Shown: positions 11,561-25,117, counted from the first letter of the stretch. The stretch is 64,000 nucleotides of DNA from Deinandra increscens subsp. villosa (GCA_039602395.1 JBCNJP010000246.1:1-64000), one strand, 5' to 3'. A program made the numbers and translations. The notes: generated by a model from the letters alone, not told the origin.

Positions 11561-14500
11561 AATGGGACACCTGGAAGAATTTACAAGAATAGGTGTAGCA
11601 GTTGTTTGTACCACATATTAGAATACACATTGCCCTTCATGTAGTGTATCCAGGACCATCAAGAACCCCATTAGAGTAAGACCCACCTAGGATGCAATCG
11701 GAGAGGATTTGCCTTTAAGCATGTATTCACCATATTTTACTTGGTTACGTCAACAAAACTCGAGTGATTAATCGTAAGTGCTTGTAGTTATGCCCTAGCC
11801 TCACGAATAGGGTAAGATCCATTGTTTAGGATGTCGGTATCTTTAAGGACTTGTTTAACCCTTAACAGCATTTTTATTCTTAACAACCTTGGTAGGTTTA
11901 CTTTTAGGCCTAGATCATGGTAATCTAGACTCTAAGACAATGATCCAACATATCCTTAGCTTAACTGGTCATACTCTCTTATAACCCAAATAGGAGTCGT
12001 AGTAGATCCTGTTCGGGTAGGACACCCATTAACACACCCCGAGAGTACCTTTATCGTAATGCGTTAGTAAAGAACGTTGTTTAGCCTCGTAGAATAGGGC
12101 AGCACTGTACAGAATCAGATGATTTCTCGTAGGATACTTGTAACTGCAGTTGTTACCTTAAAATATTGAGACCTTTTTTTCCTTGGTCATTTTAGACCTC
12201 ACATCTTAAATTGCATAGTTGTTGTGTGATAATCCAGTGTGAATGTGACTTTAATAGCATAAATGAAATCAGGCATGTGATGACTAAGAATAACATGATA
12301 TTCTCTTTGTATATATATATATAAACATGTGTGTGTATAACTGATTCGTGATTGAGTCGGACAATAACTACTCTATATCTTTAAGTTAAGTTAAGGGCAT
12401 TCTAGCATGCCCTACCCATACGCCTATCGAACCCCTTGCTTACTAAATTGTACCTTCGATAAAATTTGAGTTAGATCAGTTGTTATTCTCAGAACTAGCC
12501 TCCTTGGCAAACCCCAGTCAGTTACCTTTGATTTAATAACCACATTCTTGATACTTACCCTTGGAAACCACATACTACCCCACCGAACCTGGTAGCTAAA
12601 GTAAGAAGAACCAGCGTGACCATACAAGGTGAATTACCGTTACGGGTGCACACGTAAATGTAATATACAGTGTAAGGAAGCCCTGGGGAAATCCTACTCG
12701 GCAAACCATCAGTTATGAGGAGTGCGATCTTTCATTTCAAAACTCTCGTGACCTCAATTTTCAAGCTTATGGTTCTCAACTATATTCATTTCGCTATCAC
12801 ACCTATTCTCATTTCTCCTATATATGATTACCAGCCTATCGAAATCCTTTAAAATTGCTTGCGCAAATGAAAACCCCGGTAAGACATCCCATCACTCGCA
12901 CCCTCCGACGATAAGATCTTCCCTCGCTGCGAGCCGGCCGTGGTTAAACTTTTCACTGATTCTAATTTATCTGCCATCCTAACTCTACCCCTATGACGTT
13001 AATTGCTATGACCCTCTTTCAAGCTCTCTCGATTGTACAACAACTCCATAAACTCTAATCTGATGGAACCCAGACATCTTGAATAAACAAATTCTCCTCT
13101 CTTGACTATTAATCTCGTCACGATTTTAAACACATTATACCTCACTACAAATACAGTTTCACCCAACGGAGCGAAGTGGGGTACTTCTCGAACTCGTACG
13201 ATCTGCTTTATCTTCAGACACTCGATTCGCCGCTGAACTGTACGATCTGCTTCATCTTCAAGCCTTGAGCCATCGCGGCTAGTTAACCTCATCAATACGT
13301 TGTTACCCATCGTCCTCATTCCTTCTTTTCTAGAAAACTTTCATTGGTGACCCTCTGCTTCATAACTAGTCGAATGATTGACCCGCCCTTTTAAGACACG
13401 CGTCAGGAAGTAGATTGACTCCAGATTTGACGAAGACACGTTTAAATTTATCGTATATGCGGCGAGCTACCCGAGGAGCACTGCAAGCGACCCAAGTCCC
13501 CGACATTTTCACGTCTCATGCAATGCGGCTTTTCGATACGCAGTAAACCTCGCGAAAGCTTAACTACGATTCGTATTTACACTCATTGGAAGCCATGTAG
13601 TATTTGAATCCGTCAGCACTCGGTATTTCAGAAACCCACTCTTACTACACGTTTTCACCCTTACTTACTCTGGAGGACCAATGTAAACTGGTGTTCTATT
13701 TTCCTATACGCTACCATCGTCGACACAATCACATTGATATCGGTCAACCCAAATCGTTTTTCTCAAGAACCGCGTCAAGTATGCCGGACGACTCTCTTCA
13801 AAATGTGTAGTTGCAACTACCCTGCACAAGCTACCTCGCCTTTCATTCTGAGTCTGTAATCTATACCGTTCATGCTTCTACAAAGAACCTTTCATTCATT
13901 TGAACGTCACTCTTATTTTGGATCTTTACCGAAGGGTATACGCGTAACGACATATCCCATGTTGGTGAACCTCACTCTAAACCAAAACGTGAAAGACTAC
14001 CTTCTCTTTTGAATCCTCTTCAGAAACTCAAATTGTATTCGCATTGTGTCCGCTAAACCCTTAATAATCCTCACCATAGACGAAGACCCCCCCCCCGACA
14101 CCTGGAAAAACCTTTTTGTCGTAAAATTCAAATTTTTCACACGATTGCATGGTTTCAAATCTTTCTCTCCCATTCAAACTCAAAAGCACCGGGAAACAAC
14201 ATAAAGAAAAACCTTATTTTCAAGTATATTATCTAACAAGATTTGTCAAATAGCCAGGAATGGCAAGGAAACTGGTGCACCCTCAACGTGCTGGTAGTGT
14301 GGTGGGTTAGCTACGGTACACCCTATACATAAGCACTGTCGGCAGGTCGAAGGTGGGATTAGTGCTGAACCACAGATTTACCTTGAAATCATCATAGACA
14401 AAAACCTTAATTCGAGAAAAACCATTTAATGGGACAATGCCCGCAATAAAGAAAAATTTATGTTACTTTTGTTGAAATTTCGCATGTCCCTCATACAGTT

Positions 14501-15342
14501 TAATCAAATGAAACTTATTGTTTTTATTCCAACTCTCTAAATTAATAGGAACTATCCTGATATAAATTTAGTCAAATAAAGATTTCGACCTAAGTGAACG
14601 AAAACGTTTTAACAACTCAAGTTTTATATTATAAAAGACACATCACATGTTCTTTGGAGCAACCCCGTGACTTTTTCCAGGACCTTATCAACGTTTACTC
14701 GTCCCAGATCCATACTCGTCGTGAAATATTTCAATTTGACCTCTAGTTATCGCATTTCTGACATACCACGACTTGTTAACCTCGCATACGCCTAAATTGT
14801 CACCGGAGCACTTCTTTATGAGATTAGCGTGCTCACTCGCTATGTTATTGATACTACGATACCTTGCAGCGTCATCTGCCTATACTTTTCTGCGAACTGT
14901 AAGAACTACCCAATCCACCATCCAGATACGTTAACATTTAAACCTTTTGTAACACTTCTTGCCTCTACAGTGTCATTTGACACAATACCTTTCTGTTATC
15001 TCATTGGATACTATAGCTGAAGACTACTCGGACATATGGTCACTTCGTCATATTAAATATTTCAATTTCAGATGTGGCGTCGCCGTCACATTTACTAAGA
15101 CTAACCATGCGATGCGATTCAACTCACTCGTGGAAACGTTTCTTGTAGGAAATCATTCTTTATGCGCTCATGTGAAATGTTCGTTTGATGCTTTTAATCG
15201 TGTACCGTCCATCACTCCCTTCGAATTCTCTCGTAAGATGTGACAACCAAAAATTTTCTTGTTTTCCATTCTACTTAATCCTAATCAATTGGCCAACGCA
15301 CCTGTAGCACTACGACAATTTTCGGGACGAAAATTCTTTCAA
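11561..15342 (+). other. Non-coding interior of the LARD-like element
   Basis: About 3.8 kb with only short open frames (none above about 110 codons) and no gag, protease, reverse transcriptase or integrase motif that I can see. A C-run occurs at about 14089-14096. I see no other structure I can name. Confidence 0.6.
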
Positions 15343-15353
15343 CTTGGGGATGC
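15343..15353 (+). other. Polypurine tract of the LARD-like element
   Basis: 'cttggggatgc' directly precedes the 3' LTR. Upstream lies 'ttcgggacgaaaattc', a box also found before the LTR start of both Tekay-type copies. Confidence 0.7.
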
Positions 15354-17980
15354 TGTGACAACCGTCAAATTCCCCGTTAACTTCTTCCGTTAGTTCCGTT
15401 AGTACCGTTAGTAAGCCCGAGACCCGTTATTTGGTTTATATCATGTTTACTTACGTTTACTTGTTATGTGACTTTAGTAACTTGGTTATAAATTCGTTTC
15501 GTGACCTTATGTGCTAAATATGAAAAATTGCATTTTTATGCTAAACCGGGCTTTTTGTGTAAATTTGGATTTCTATGAATAAATGATAAATTTATATAAC
15601 CCGACCAATATCTTACATGTTAAATGATTTAAAAACTCCTGGAAACATTTTTAGGAATTTAACTTTACAACTTTTAGCAAAAACCCACTTGAATGAGTTT
15701 TTATACCTAAAATACTTAAAAGGAAACTTGAGGGGCCAAAGTGTAACTTTTTAATTAAAAGAAAATCTGCCCATTCCTCCCCATTCTTCATTTTCACGAC
15801 ATCTTCATCTTCATCCTTCTCTCTCTCTCCACGGTTCTCCAACACACACACACCTACACTCAAAATTTTCGAGAAATCGAGCTCTAGGAGGTGGATTCGA
15901 GCTACACCAAGCTACAAGGACACTCAAGCAAGCTCCATCATCTCCTCTTCTCTCTCAAATCTGCGATTTTCACCCAATCTAGTAAGCCCTAACTTTTTGA
16001 AATCCGAATTTGTGGTTGCATGTGTGATTTTCGGTGTTTATGTGCTAAATGGAGTGTTGCTATGCTCTTATTTCATGTTTTAGGTTAAGATATGTTAACT
16101 TGTGATTCGGGACAGAATTGAACTCGTGATTAGGGCTGGGTTTTGAGCTTAAATTTCTGCTATGAGTGATCTCTTATGTACATTGGGTGCTTAGTTGTGA
16201 AATTTGGACGTTTATGCCCTTGTATGCTAGTTACTTGATGAGATTTTGCTATGATTAGGTTATGATCTTGTTCATGGCAGAAATTACATGTTATTATGGT
16301 TATAAACTTGTTAGTAAGTGTTGAATGGAGCAAATGTTAGCATAGAATGGAAATCCTAAATTTTTATAAACTTAAAAATTCTAACAGCTTTGACCAGAAA
16401 TTTTGGTCAACTTGCAGCAGCCATAACTCTCTCAATTTTGCTCGAAACTGATTGATTCTTTTTCCCTAGTAAAGAAGGATGTCTTAGCTTTCCAACGGCT
16501 ACTCGCACACTTTCTAAAACGTCCGTTTGGTCACTCAAAACACTGCTGCAAGTTGGGTACTCAAAGCTGTCTTTTTCTGTGAAAAGTAGACTTTTGAATT
16601 TGGTTGAGCATGCTAATCTTGTTTTATTGACGATTTTGCTATTTGTAAATGATGTTTATATGATAAGTGTATGATCTGGAAGTGTTGGTGCAAAAATTCC
16701 AAGTATTGAATGAGTTATGCAATTTTTAAGATCACTTTGACTATTATGCAAAATGCTGGAAATGCTAACTTCCGACGTGCATAACTTTCTCATTTCTAAA
16801 CCTTTTTACTTGATTCTTTTTGCTACAAGTCCTATTTGATATGTACTACATGCCTGTAAAATTTAAAGAGCTAATTCCAAGTATTGTGGATTTTAGCTAT
16901 GTCACTAGTTAGGTGCTCGAAGTTTGACTTTCTGGGTCAACTTTGACTTAAGTTGCAATTACTTGATTTTCTCCCAAGTTGGGACTTCTATGTGAATTGT
17001 ATGACTTGTATGAATGCATGAAACATGTTTAGATGCCTATATGCTATTTTTGTCTTATAGACAACCTCTAATTCGGTTAGACCATATTTACCCAAAATAG
17101 GTCATTCATAGCCAATCATTAAAGCCAAGTGCCGCGTACCAGTGCACCCTAAGGTGAGTTTCACTTACTATTTTTGTTGCATCCGGTAAGGGATGGCAAC
17201 ACACGGTAAAGGTATTTCTTTACTTGAGTAGTTATCCCACATATATCACATGTTTCACTGAATTGCTTTTAATATCAAAAGTCCTTACTTATCGGACCAT
17301 TAATATAGAATAGCGAGGTAATGTTGAGTAGATCTACTGGGGATTGACACCCCCGCTCAGCGGTGCACAGGATGCACCCTCCCGACTGGCGGTCGGACTG
17401 AGACCAATATTAGCCTAGGACTACCGTGATCGGGAAAGACACGGGGAAGGCAAATTACATAGGTGAATACCTATCAAATACATTGTCAGCTTTGGTTTCG
17501 AACGTTCAGGTGAGCATAAGCATAGGCTAGCTACCTAATGATACGGATAATACTTGCAACTTGTATAACTAGAGTATGAATTGTTTCCTTACTATTCATA
17601 TGCATTTGTTGGTCTACATGGTGTGTGTAGACTGTTTTAGTGAACTCACCAGCCTTTTAGCTGACACTTGATCGTTGTTTACTTTTCAGGTCGTTAGGTG
17701 GATTCATGGGTGGCACGGATGGCGGCAGTACTCAACTATGCAACTTTTGGGGAAAACACTTTTCAAACATTTCAACATGTTATTTGTCTAAACTAAACTT
17801 GTAATCTATGGTTGTGCTTCCGCTGAATTGTTTAAACTAAACAATACTCTATTTTTGTAAAACGTGCTTTAACTTCTATTAAATTACTGTTATGGCTTGG
17901 TTGTAACTAAAGTCTTGGGTCCTGGTCTGGTTCACACCCTACACGGTTATACTCCGTTAGTGGAAATTGGGGGTGTGACA
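15354..17980 (+). repeat. LARD-like element, 3' LTR
   Basis: Same length as the 5' LTR, offset 7,008 bp with no indel and no difference noticed in the segments compared, implying recent insertion. Confidence 0.9.
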
Positions 17981-17988
17981 TAATAGAT

Positions 17989-18177
17989 ATATAGGGTTAG
18001 GTTCAAATGAGTACCAATTGCTTTTGAGATCTTTTAAAAACCATTCTGGACCACTAATTTTCATGGGGGGACCACTCAAATTCATGGGAGGGATTTCCCT
18101 ATAGATAACTAATGGCTCAGAATGGTTCTCAAAAGTTCTCAAAACCAATTGTTTCTCATATGATCCTCTTCCTATAT
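17989..18177. mobile_element. MITE M3, TA-associated (reverse orientation to M2)
   Basis: Ends 'tatagggttaggttcaaatg' and 'tgatcctcttcctatata'. Its reverse complement matches M2. It lies exactly between the 5' tip of Helitron A and the 3' tip of Helitron B. Confidence 0.7.
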
Positions 18178-18186
18178 ATATATATA

Positions 18187-21100
18187 CTAGCCGTGTGCCC
18201 GCGCGTTGCGGCGACGACAGTGTATAGCATGTTATTCGTCTTTTGAACCGCGTGTTCGATGGTAGCAACATTTTACAATATAATATTCATTAACTAACAC
18301 GGTATTTTTTTTGTTAGTTTATCAATTCTCTTGTAATATTTTGTAAGCCTTATTATACGTCTTCTAGTTTTTCACTTTTATTTCGTGTATTGAGGATTGA
18401 TGCAAAACACATTTGATTGTTAATTTGAGGACAAAAATGCATTGAGATTAAATGCTTGTGAATCTCAATTGCAAATAACAATCATCATGACCAAACAACA
18501 ATTTAGCTAGAAATCATCGACCAAACAATATCATACATGAAAAAAGACCAACTTCCAAAAAAATAAATTCAATCTAAACACTTGCAGTGAACACAAAGAT
18601 AGATCACATCATTTGACTTACATGTAAATCGTAACAGTAAGAGATCCAAAAACACAGCAGAATAGATAGACAACCCTATGTTAATACCTTCATTATACGT
18701 TGAACCAACATCATCCAAGTCTCTTCTTAAATGAAACCTCCCACCTGCAATTGTTCAATTCAAAAAATATAATCTTCACGTATTGAAGCTTAATTACCCA
18801 TTTTAACTAATATAATAAAAACATACCATTATTTCAGCAGGTGCAAAGAAACAGATGTTGTGTTTTGAAGACAAACAGAAGTTCATTTTCATAATGGACA
18901 AACGTTATTCTAAGGATGTATGCTCATTTTCCAATAGACCTTCACCTAATGCACACACACATGATAATACATGTATTACATTAATTTGATCATACCTACA
19001 TCTCTATTATCATCATTAAATCCAAACCCATCATACTGATAAATCATGATCATATATGTAATATACTAAACTCAGCATACCCATATGTCTACAATTAAGA
19101 TTTCACATCCATCACAATCCTCCAAACAACATGACATGTTACTCATGATCAAGATTCATGATTGGCAAGTGTATACAATAACAGGATGGTGAATATATAT
19201 AGAACAAAAAATGTTAGTGGAAAGATGAAAAAATGTTTTTGGCCGTTAAAATGAGGTACAAAGGCTGCTTTTATGAAGTTAATAATCTCATTAAGCAAAA
19301 TGATATTCCTTTCGATGAAAACCTATTACAAACTGCAAAATCTTAAAAATACTTACACATATGAGGGAAACGCAGCTAGAGGCAGACACACATTCACACC
19401 TGCATAACAAAACATAAAAGAAAACACCAATAAGCAACATAATAATAATGAGCACTTGCCACTTGCCAGCAACATAATCTCAGATTGATTCCTTACTAAA
19501 GTGATTAAACAAAGACCCTAATCAACATTCTTGGTGTTAGAAATGGGTTTTATATGCTATTTGCCTCTACATTTAAACACAAGAACAACAAGTGGGTCAT
19601 CATCTCTAAACTATAAGCAAAATTCATTCACTTCCTAATCAATATATGTTGTTAGAAATGGGTTTTTCTCCTCTCTGTCTCTATATCGAAACACATCAAG
19701 GTCAACCGGCTCAAAAAAACTAAACTATAAGCAAAATCCATTCACTTATACAGAACAATGGAGGTCGATTAAGGGAAAAAACAGTAGACACCTCAAAGTA
19801 CGATGAACGCAGGCCAATCGATAACAAAGCGATCCTTCGAATTAGTAAAGAAATTAATAATAGTTCATAGAGGACCCTTCAAATTGTTGCCAAATGTCAC
19901 CCATCTTCTACTATAGTCTATAAACAGCTCACTGCCGCAAGCAAACATCAGAAAAAATCTTAATAAAATCCCCTCTTCATAGTTCATACAATTCCTAAAA
20001 ACCCCTAAAATACCCATCAAAATTAGTTCTTGAATTCTTAATTTTCAATCGATAACAAAGCAAAGTATAAAAACAGGAATTGCTCATTTCAGAAGAAAAC
20101 TAAGCATGAAAACATGGAGTCGTCAATTGATGAAGGAATTAAAGCATCAAAAGATCACAATGCAGTTCAATTGATAAAAATAACCAATTCAAACCCGGTT
20201 GTACTGTACACATGGTTCAGTTGAGAAAAAATAGAGGTATAGAAACAAAAACCCGATCAAAGACTTCATTGTCACCCTGAAATTAAGCCACTCGAGGAAA
20301 TCAACATCTCTTTCTCCCATCTGAGGTGAAAGCTTAATTTTTGTAAAATGCATTACATATCTATGAGTACATTGTACACATGTAGCTACATATATAGGTC
20401 GATTAAAGAAAATAGGACTTGAAGATTACCTTTAAAAACTTCATTAGAGCATAATCACTGGTAACAACAGCCTTCCCTACAGGGAGTTAAACATGTGCTT
20501 TTACAGTTCCTGTAATGAAACAACACAGATCCAACGTGAAACAAGATTAAATAAAAAACAAAAAGAAGCATCAATTTCACACAGAAAGAAAGATACAGGT
20601 ATATATCACCAACAATTGGAACCATTGTCAAGTTACTAATAATAACCTTAGTCTTTTCTAAGCTTGCCAAATCTCTTGAAGTTATTATGACCTGTAAAAG
20701 TCAATGAGACATGTGAAGACAGCAAGAACAGAAGAGCATAAAGAAGCTGGCATGGTTAGCTTACTTTTCCATTATCTATGATGTTGGTTTCTGTTTCTTA
20801 GGCAAACGGTAACCTCCAACAACACACACATGATCACGCTGAAAGGGCTCAAGAGTCACTTGATCCATGGGCTTGAACTATTCAGCCTCAAGCTTTTTTG
20901 CTACGGAAGAAAATACAGCCTTGGCACGAACCTTCAAATCTATGTAGTTAGCGTACAAAGTTTCCACACGAAAACAACAACCAACATATCGTAAAACTAT
21001 ATATAATCAAAGATAATTTTAACAAAACATGAAGAATTAACAAACATAGATGGATATAACAAAGTAGCCTCCTGCTTTCAAGAATTAACAAACATAGATG

Positions 21101-23425
21101 GATTAACAAAAAATGGAAATACAAGGATCTAAACTTTTAGATCAATGGACAACTGGGAAACAGACAAGCTTCTGGCATTGAACTGGTAACATCATAGATG
21201 AATGAATAAAAGCCATAAATAACACCTTAATATTAACCGTTTATTTAAGAATTAACCAGTTGACATCATCATCATCACGAAATGGGTTCAAAGACATCAT
21301 CATCATCATGATAATAATAATAAGCAAATAAGCACAAAAAATGCATAGATACCTTAAAAACATGTACAGCTCCTCTCCTCTATTACCAACCAACCTACAA
21401 ATAACCCAGAGAGAAATATCAAGTGTAGTGCTGCAGCCATTTTTATGCAATAACACACAACTGTTACCCAAGAAACCTGTTAAGTTGGAAATGGTTAATG
21501 GGTCATGGGTGGCACATAAAGGAAGACCTACAAATACATAAAACAGAAACTTCTGCATGAAAACTAACAACCAAAAAATTCCTTTAAATTAATGAAGAAA
21601 AAGAAAAAAAAATTCAATTACCTCATAGATGCTTCCTAACATCTTCTTCTTGATTGTTTTATTATAGGAATGTGCATTTCCAGGTTACACTTTTTGCAGG
21701 TTACTCCGCCATGGTTATACGATGAAGACAAACCGAATAAAGAAATTCACTGATATGATATCAATAATTTACTTTTAATTATGAAAATGTTATATTAATG
21801 TCTAAAAATTCATGTTAAGAAGGCACCTAAACAGGAATCTTTTGACTTTGAAAGTCAAACCTGTAGTTGTGAAAATTGTAATTATTCATACAGTTAAAAA
21901 GATGATTAATTTGTAAGAATACTGATGTGAGTTTTCAAATTATAAAATGGTACTATGCTAACCATCTCCACAAAAGCAAAAGAAAAAAAAATAGAAATAT
22001 TACTGACAGATGATAAATAAAATTTAGATTTCAATATTGAATGAATAGATGTATATATATGTACCTTCAAGAGCTCCACTTTTTGGTCCCTTTCGTCAAG
22101 AGCGTGCTAAATGTCATCTGGGTTGCACATATTTGAAGGTAGTCGAACACAAGTTAAATCAACAATAAAACTCAAACATGAAAGGATAAATATGCATAGT
22201 TATGATGCATAAATAAACAGATTATAAACAATTATGAAAACAAAACAGAGATGGATAACTATGTTGCACTTGATTTCATGAAATAATAGAAAATTTATAT
22301 GCAAATAATGCTACTGTCAACCAAAATGTTTATAAATTCTAAAACTCAATTCACTTATTAAACTTGTAAAGGCGTTCTTGTAAATTTCAGATTTGTTCTT
22401 GAACCATTTATTTTTTGCCATGAAACTTCAGTCATTAACATGAAGTCAAGCTCTCTAACTTTAAAAAACAAGTCAATGATATTCAATCAACTCAATTGTG
22501 AAGTTTAGGATCAGACTTACTTGTTTAATATCATCTAGATAAAATAAAGCTATGTTAATGACTGAGTAAAATCTGATGTTCTGATGTTCTTGACTGAGCA
22601 AAATCTAAAAAGCTCAACACAATCTAAAATCCAATTTAAACCAGTGGCATGAGTGAAATCAAGAATCAAGCATCATAAACAACAAAAAAAAGACCTAGAA
22701 GAACAAACCACAAGGTCATTTTCGTTTGAATCAAACATCAATCAGAAGAAACCTTGAAGACCTGGAACTGCTAAAACCAACAATCGATTAGATTAGAGAA
22801 GATTTTCTGGCAAGAAAACATTTTGAAATTAGAATCAGATCAGAACAAATACTAAGCTTCCTTATTGAAAGATTATTACCTGCTTGTGGATTGATAATCG
22901 TCGATGAAGAAGTGGATCGTCGATGAAGAAGAGAGATTTCTAAAAACTGGAGCGCCGATTTAGGGTTTTAAGGAGATAAATCGATGAAGAAGAGAGATTT
23001 CTAAAAAAATGGCACCAGGGTTTCTCATCAGTGATATCAAGGCTGAGAGAGGATTAAGAGCAGTATTTGAATTTCAAAATTCCGTCTTTGATAGGGTTGC
23101 TCATCAATGATATCGAGGTGGAGATGCGAGGTGCAGATGCGAGGTGGAGATGGCCAATCGAGGGGAGCGACGGTTGAAGAGGGTGGCTAATCGAGATGGA
23201 GTTGCGGTGTTCGAGTGTAAAGGCTGCAAAAGAAGGTTCTCGAGAAATAAAGAAGTGAATGACCAAAGTACCCAGAACAAAAATGCTTGTATATGGTGGA
23301 GGTGGTTTAAAATTTTAGGCTTTAAAGATTGTACATTCTGCTACAGTTGTTGTACGCGTCTTAAGGATTAAGCATTTTTTATGACGAAAATGCCCTTTAG
23401 GGCAATATGTATTATATATAGTAAT

Positions 23426-23428
<3 letters not shown>
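18187..23428 (-). mobile_element. Helitron B, non-autonomous, complete
   Basis: Minus-strand Helitron. Its 3' terminus reads on the minus strand a GC hairpin (CCGC-aacgc-GCGG), a short spacer and CTAG at 18187-18190, next to a host A at 18186. Its 5' terminus is TC-TATTACTATATATAATAC ending at 23428, next to T at 23429. Insertion between A and T without target duplication, the TC start and the hairpin-CTRR end are the Helitron hallmarks. The 5.2-kb interior is AT-rich, has no RepHel, and carries exon-like blocks on the minus strand. I see nothing else nameable at 18230-20590 or 20951-23330. Confidence 0.8.
20600..20950 (-). pseudogene. Captured gene fragment in Helitron B, two exon-like blocks
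   Basis: Minus-strand block 20950-20765 reads DLKVRAKAVFSSVAKKLEAE, a stop, then MDQVTLEPFQRDHVCVVGGY and LPKKQK, and ends at GGAAAA|GTAAGC. After a 73-bp gap a second block begins following TTTACAG at 20691 and reads VIITSRDLASLEKTKVIISN, continuing toward about 20600. The splice-like borders and protein-like composition suggest a fragment of a host gene picked up by the Helitron. At least two stops interrupt the first block. I do not recognise the parent protein. The 5' end of the first block is approximate. Confidence 0.4.

Positions 23429-23460
<32 letters not shown>
23429..23460. repeat. (TA)n microsatellite
   Basis: About 15 TA units joining Helitron B to MITE M4. Confidence 0.9.
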
Positions 23461-23465
<5 letters not shown>

Positions 23466-23645
23466 GGAGATAATCATTTGAGAACCAATTTGATTTGAGA
23501 ACTAAAAAAACTAATTTGAGTCACAAGTTTATTTTCATGTATCCCCCTCCCATTAATTGTAGTGGTCCCCCCTGAAATTTGTGGTTGAGAGTTAGTTCTC
23601 AAAAGTTCTCAAAACAAAAAGTTCTCATTTGAACCTAACCCTATA
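23459..23645. mobile_element. MITE M4, TA-associated
   Basis: Closest to M1 at 1950, in the same orientation, with the same inverted ends. It is followed by another short (TA)n run up to 23663. Confidence 0.75.
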
Positions 23646-23679
23646 TATATATATATATATATACTAGCATGGTGCCCGC

Positions 23680-24150
23680 GCGTTGCAGCGGCGATAGTTT
23701 ATAGCATGCTATTCGCCATTTGTTGGCGCGTTATAGCGGCGCGACAATTTACAACGTGATATTCGTTACTATTAGCGCAATACAGTGCGTGACAATTTAC
23801 AACGCGATAGATTTCATGTTCTAAGCAATCCCCACAACGTGGTACTAACCTGGTGTGCATACCCACCCTTATTGTACACTTCAAATCTGACATGTAAAAT
23901 TACTTTAGGGGTTACCCGCGCGGCAGCGACAGTTTATAACGCATTATTTGTCTTCTTTTGGTGTGTTCGGTGGCGGTGACAATTTACAACACGATATTCG
24001 TTTCTATTAGTGTGATGAGACGGTGGTGACAATCAACCAACGCGGTGCTTGGTTTATGTTATTATATCAATCATCTCGAGATAGTTATGCAAACAGGAAA
24101 TTCACGCAATGCCCCGGCGACGACAATCAACTAACACAATAATTGTTTTC
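23680..24150. repeat. Degenerate subterminal repeats of Helitron C
   Basis: At least six diverged units of the type 'gcgacaatttacaacgcgat' followed by 'attcgtt', spaced about 50-100 bp apart. The unit resembles the sequence just inside the 3' tips of Helitrons A and B. Confidence 0.6.
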
Positions 24151-25096
24151 GTTTTTTGTGAGTATATATAAATCCTCTCATTATATGGTACATCTATCAA
24201 TTTTCTAACTCGTAGCATCGACGTAGTATATTTATATTATGAGTCTTGAAGAAAGTTAATTAAAAAATTGAAGAAACTTAATAAGAAAAAGAAATATTAA
24301 ATAAATAGTTTATAAAAAAGTTCATTGTCAAAATAGGTTTTATTCTTTAGGATAGAAAGAGTGTAATTTATAGCATTTCAATAAAGACAAGACATCTAAA
24401 AATAGAGTTTTATTCTTTAAGGTTTTATTCCCCCAGCTAACTTTTTATAAATATAAATTTATTACTTTAAAAAATATCTATACACTACAACTTTACTATT
24501 TAGCTTACAGCCTCTGTATAATCGGATCATGCTAATCAACCTCTATTTGGCTTACAACGTTTTGACTTGATAAATTCCATAAGCTATCGTTGTCTTTATC
24601 TTTGCATAGAAAGCTTATGTTTTTTATTCTTTTCACTAATTATAATTGGATCATGTAAGAATTTACCCAATTGATATGGCTATCAACCTTTATATATAAA
24701 ACCAAACTCATAAATTCTGCTCTACTAATTTGAGGGCTCACAGCCCTTTTTCCATGATCACGTTTTAAAACCCTCTTCAATAGGCATGTACTAAACTATT
24801 AAACTATATACAATTTTGGGCTAATATTAAATAACTATCAACATGCTTATGAACACAACCAAAATTCAAGCATATTGGCCTGGTATTACAAAACTGTCAA
24901 CATGTTTGTATTGCCAACCCAAGCACAAGACACCAATGATGTCATCCACACGGTGCATGCCAAGATATATTTTACCTGAAATAAAGATGGGGAAAACAAT
25001 TAGTCATCCATTGATCAAAATAAAATGAACTATTAAAACATACCCCACCCAAGGGTACCCGACCCTAATGGGGTCTTACCCGTCTTAACGGGTAAT

Positions 25097-25117
25097 GGGG
25101 ACGGGGACGGGGACGGG
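25097..25117 (+). other. Potential G-quadruplex
   Basis: Four G-runs (4, 4, 4 and 3 G) separated by AC dinucleotides. It fits the standard G3+N1-7 pattern with very short loops. Confidence 0.7.

Larger units (their letters stand above)
8346..17980 (+). mobile_element. Non-coding LTR retrotransposon (LARD-like), complete
   Basis: Two direct LTRs of exactly 2,627 bp (8346-10972 and 15354-17980) begin TGTGACAACC and end GGGTGTGACA. The target duplication TAATA is at 8341-8345 and 17981-17985. A primer-binding site for initiator-Met tRNA and a polypurine tract are present. The 4.4-kb interior has no gag or pol. Large non-autonomous elements of this design are called LARDs; the ends resemble the Tekay-type copies in this window, which are candidate relatives of its helper. 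Confidence 0.9.

Noticed and set aside
12999..15243. Short frames inside the non-coding LTR element as remnant gag/pol
   Set aside because: None contains zinc-knuckle, DSG, DD, HHCC or DDE motifs.
21241..21570. A 109-codon minus-strand frame with a hydrophobic stretch
   Set aside because: It includes a (CAT)n microsatellite and overlaps an equally open plus-strand frame; likely chance.
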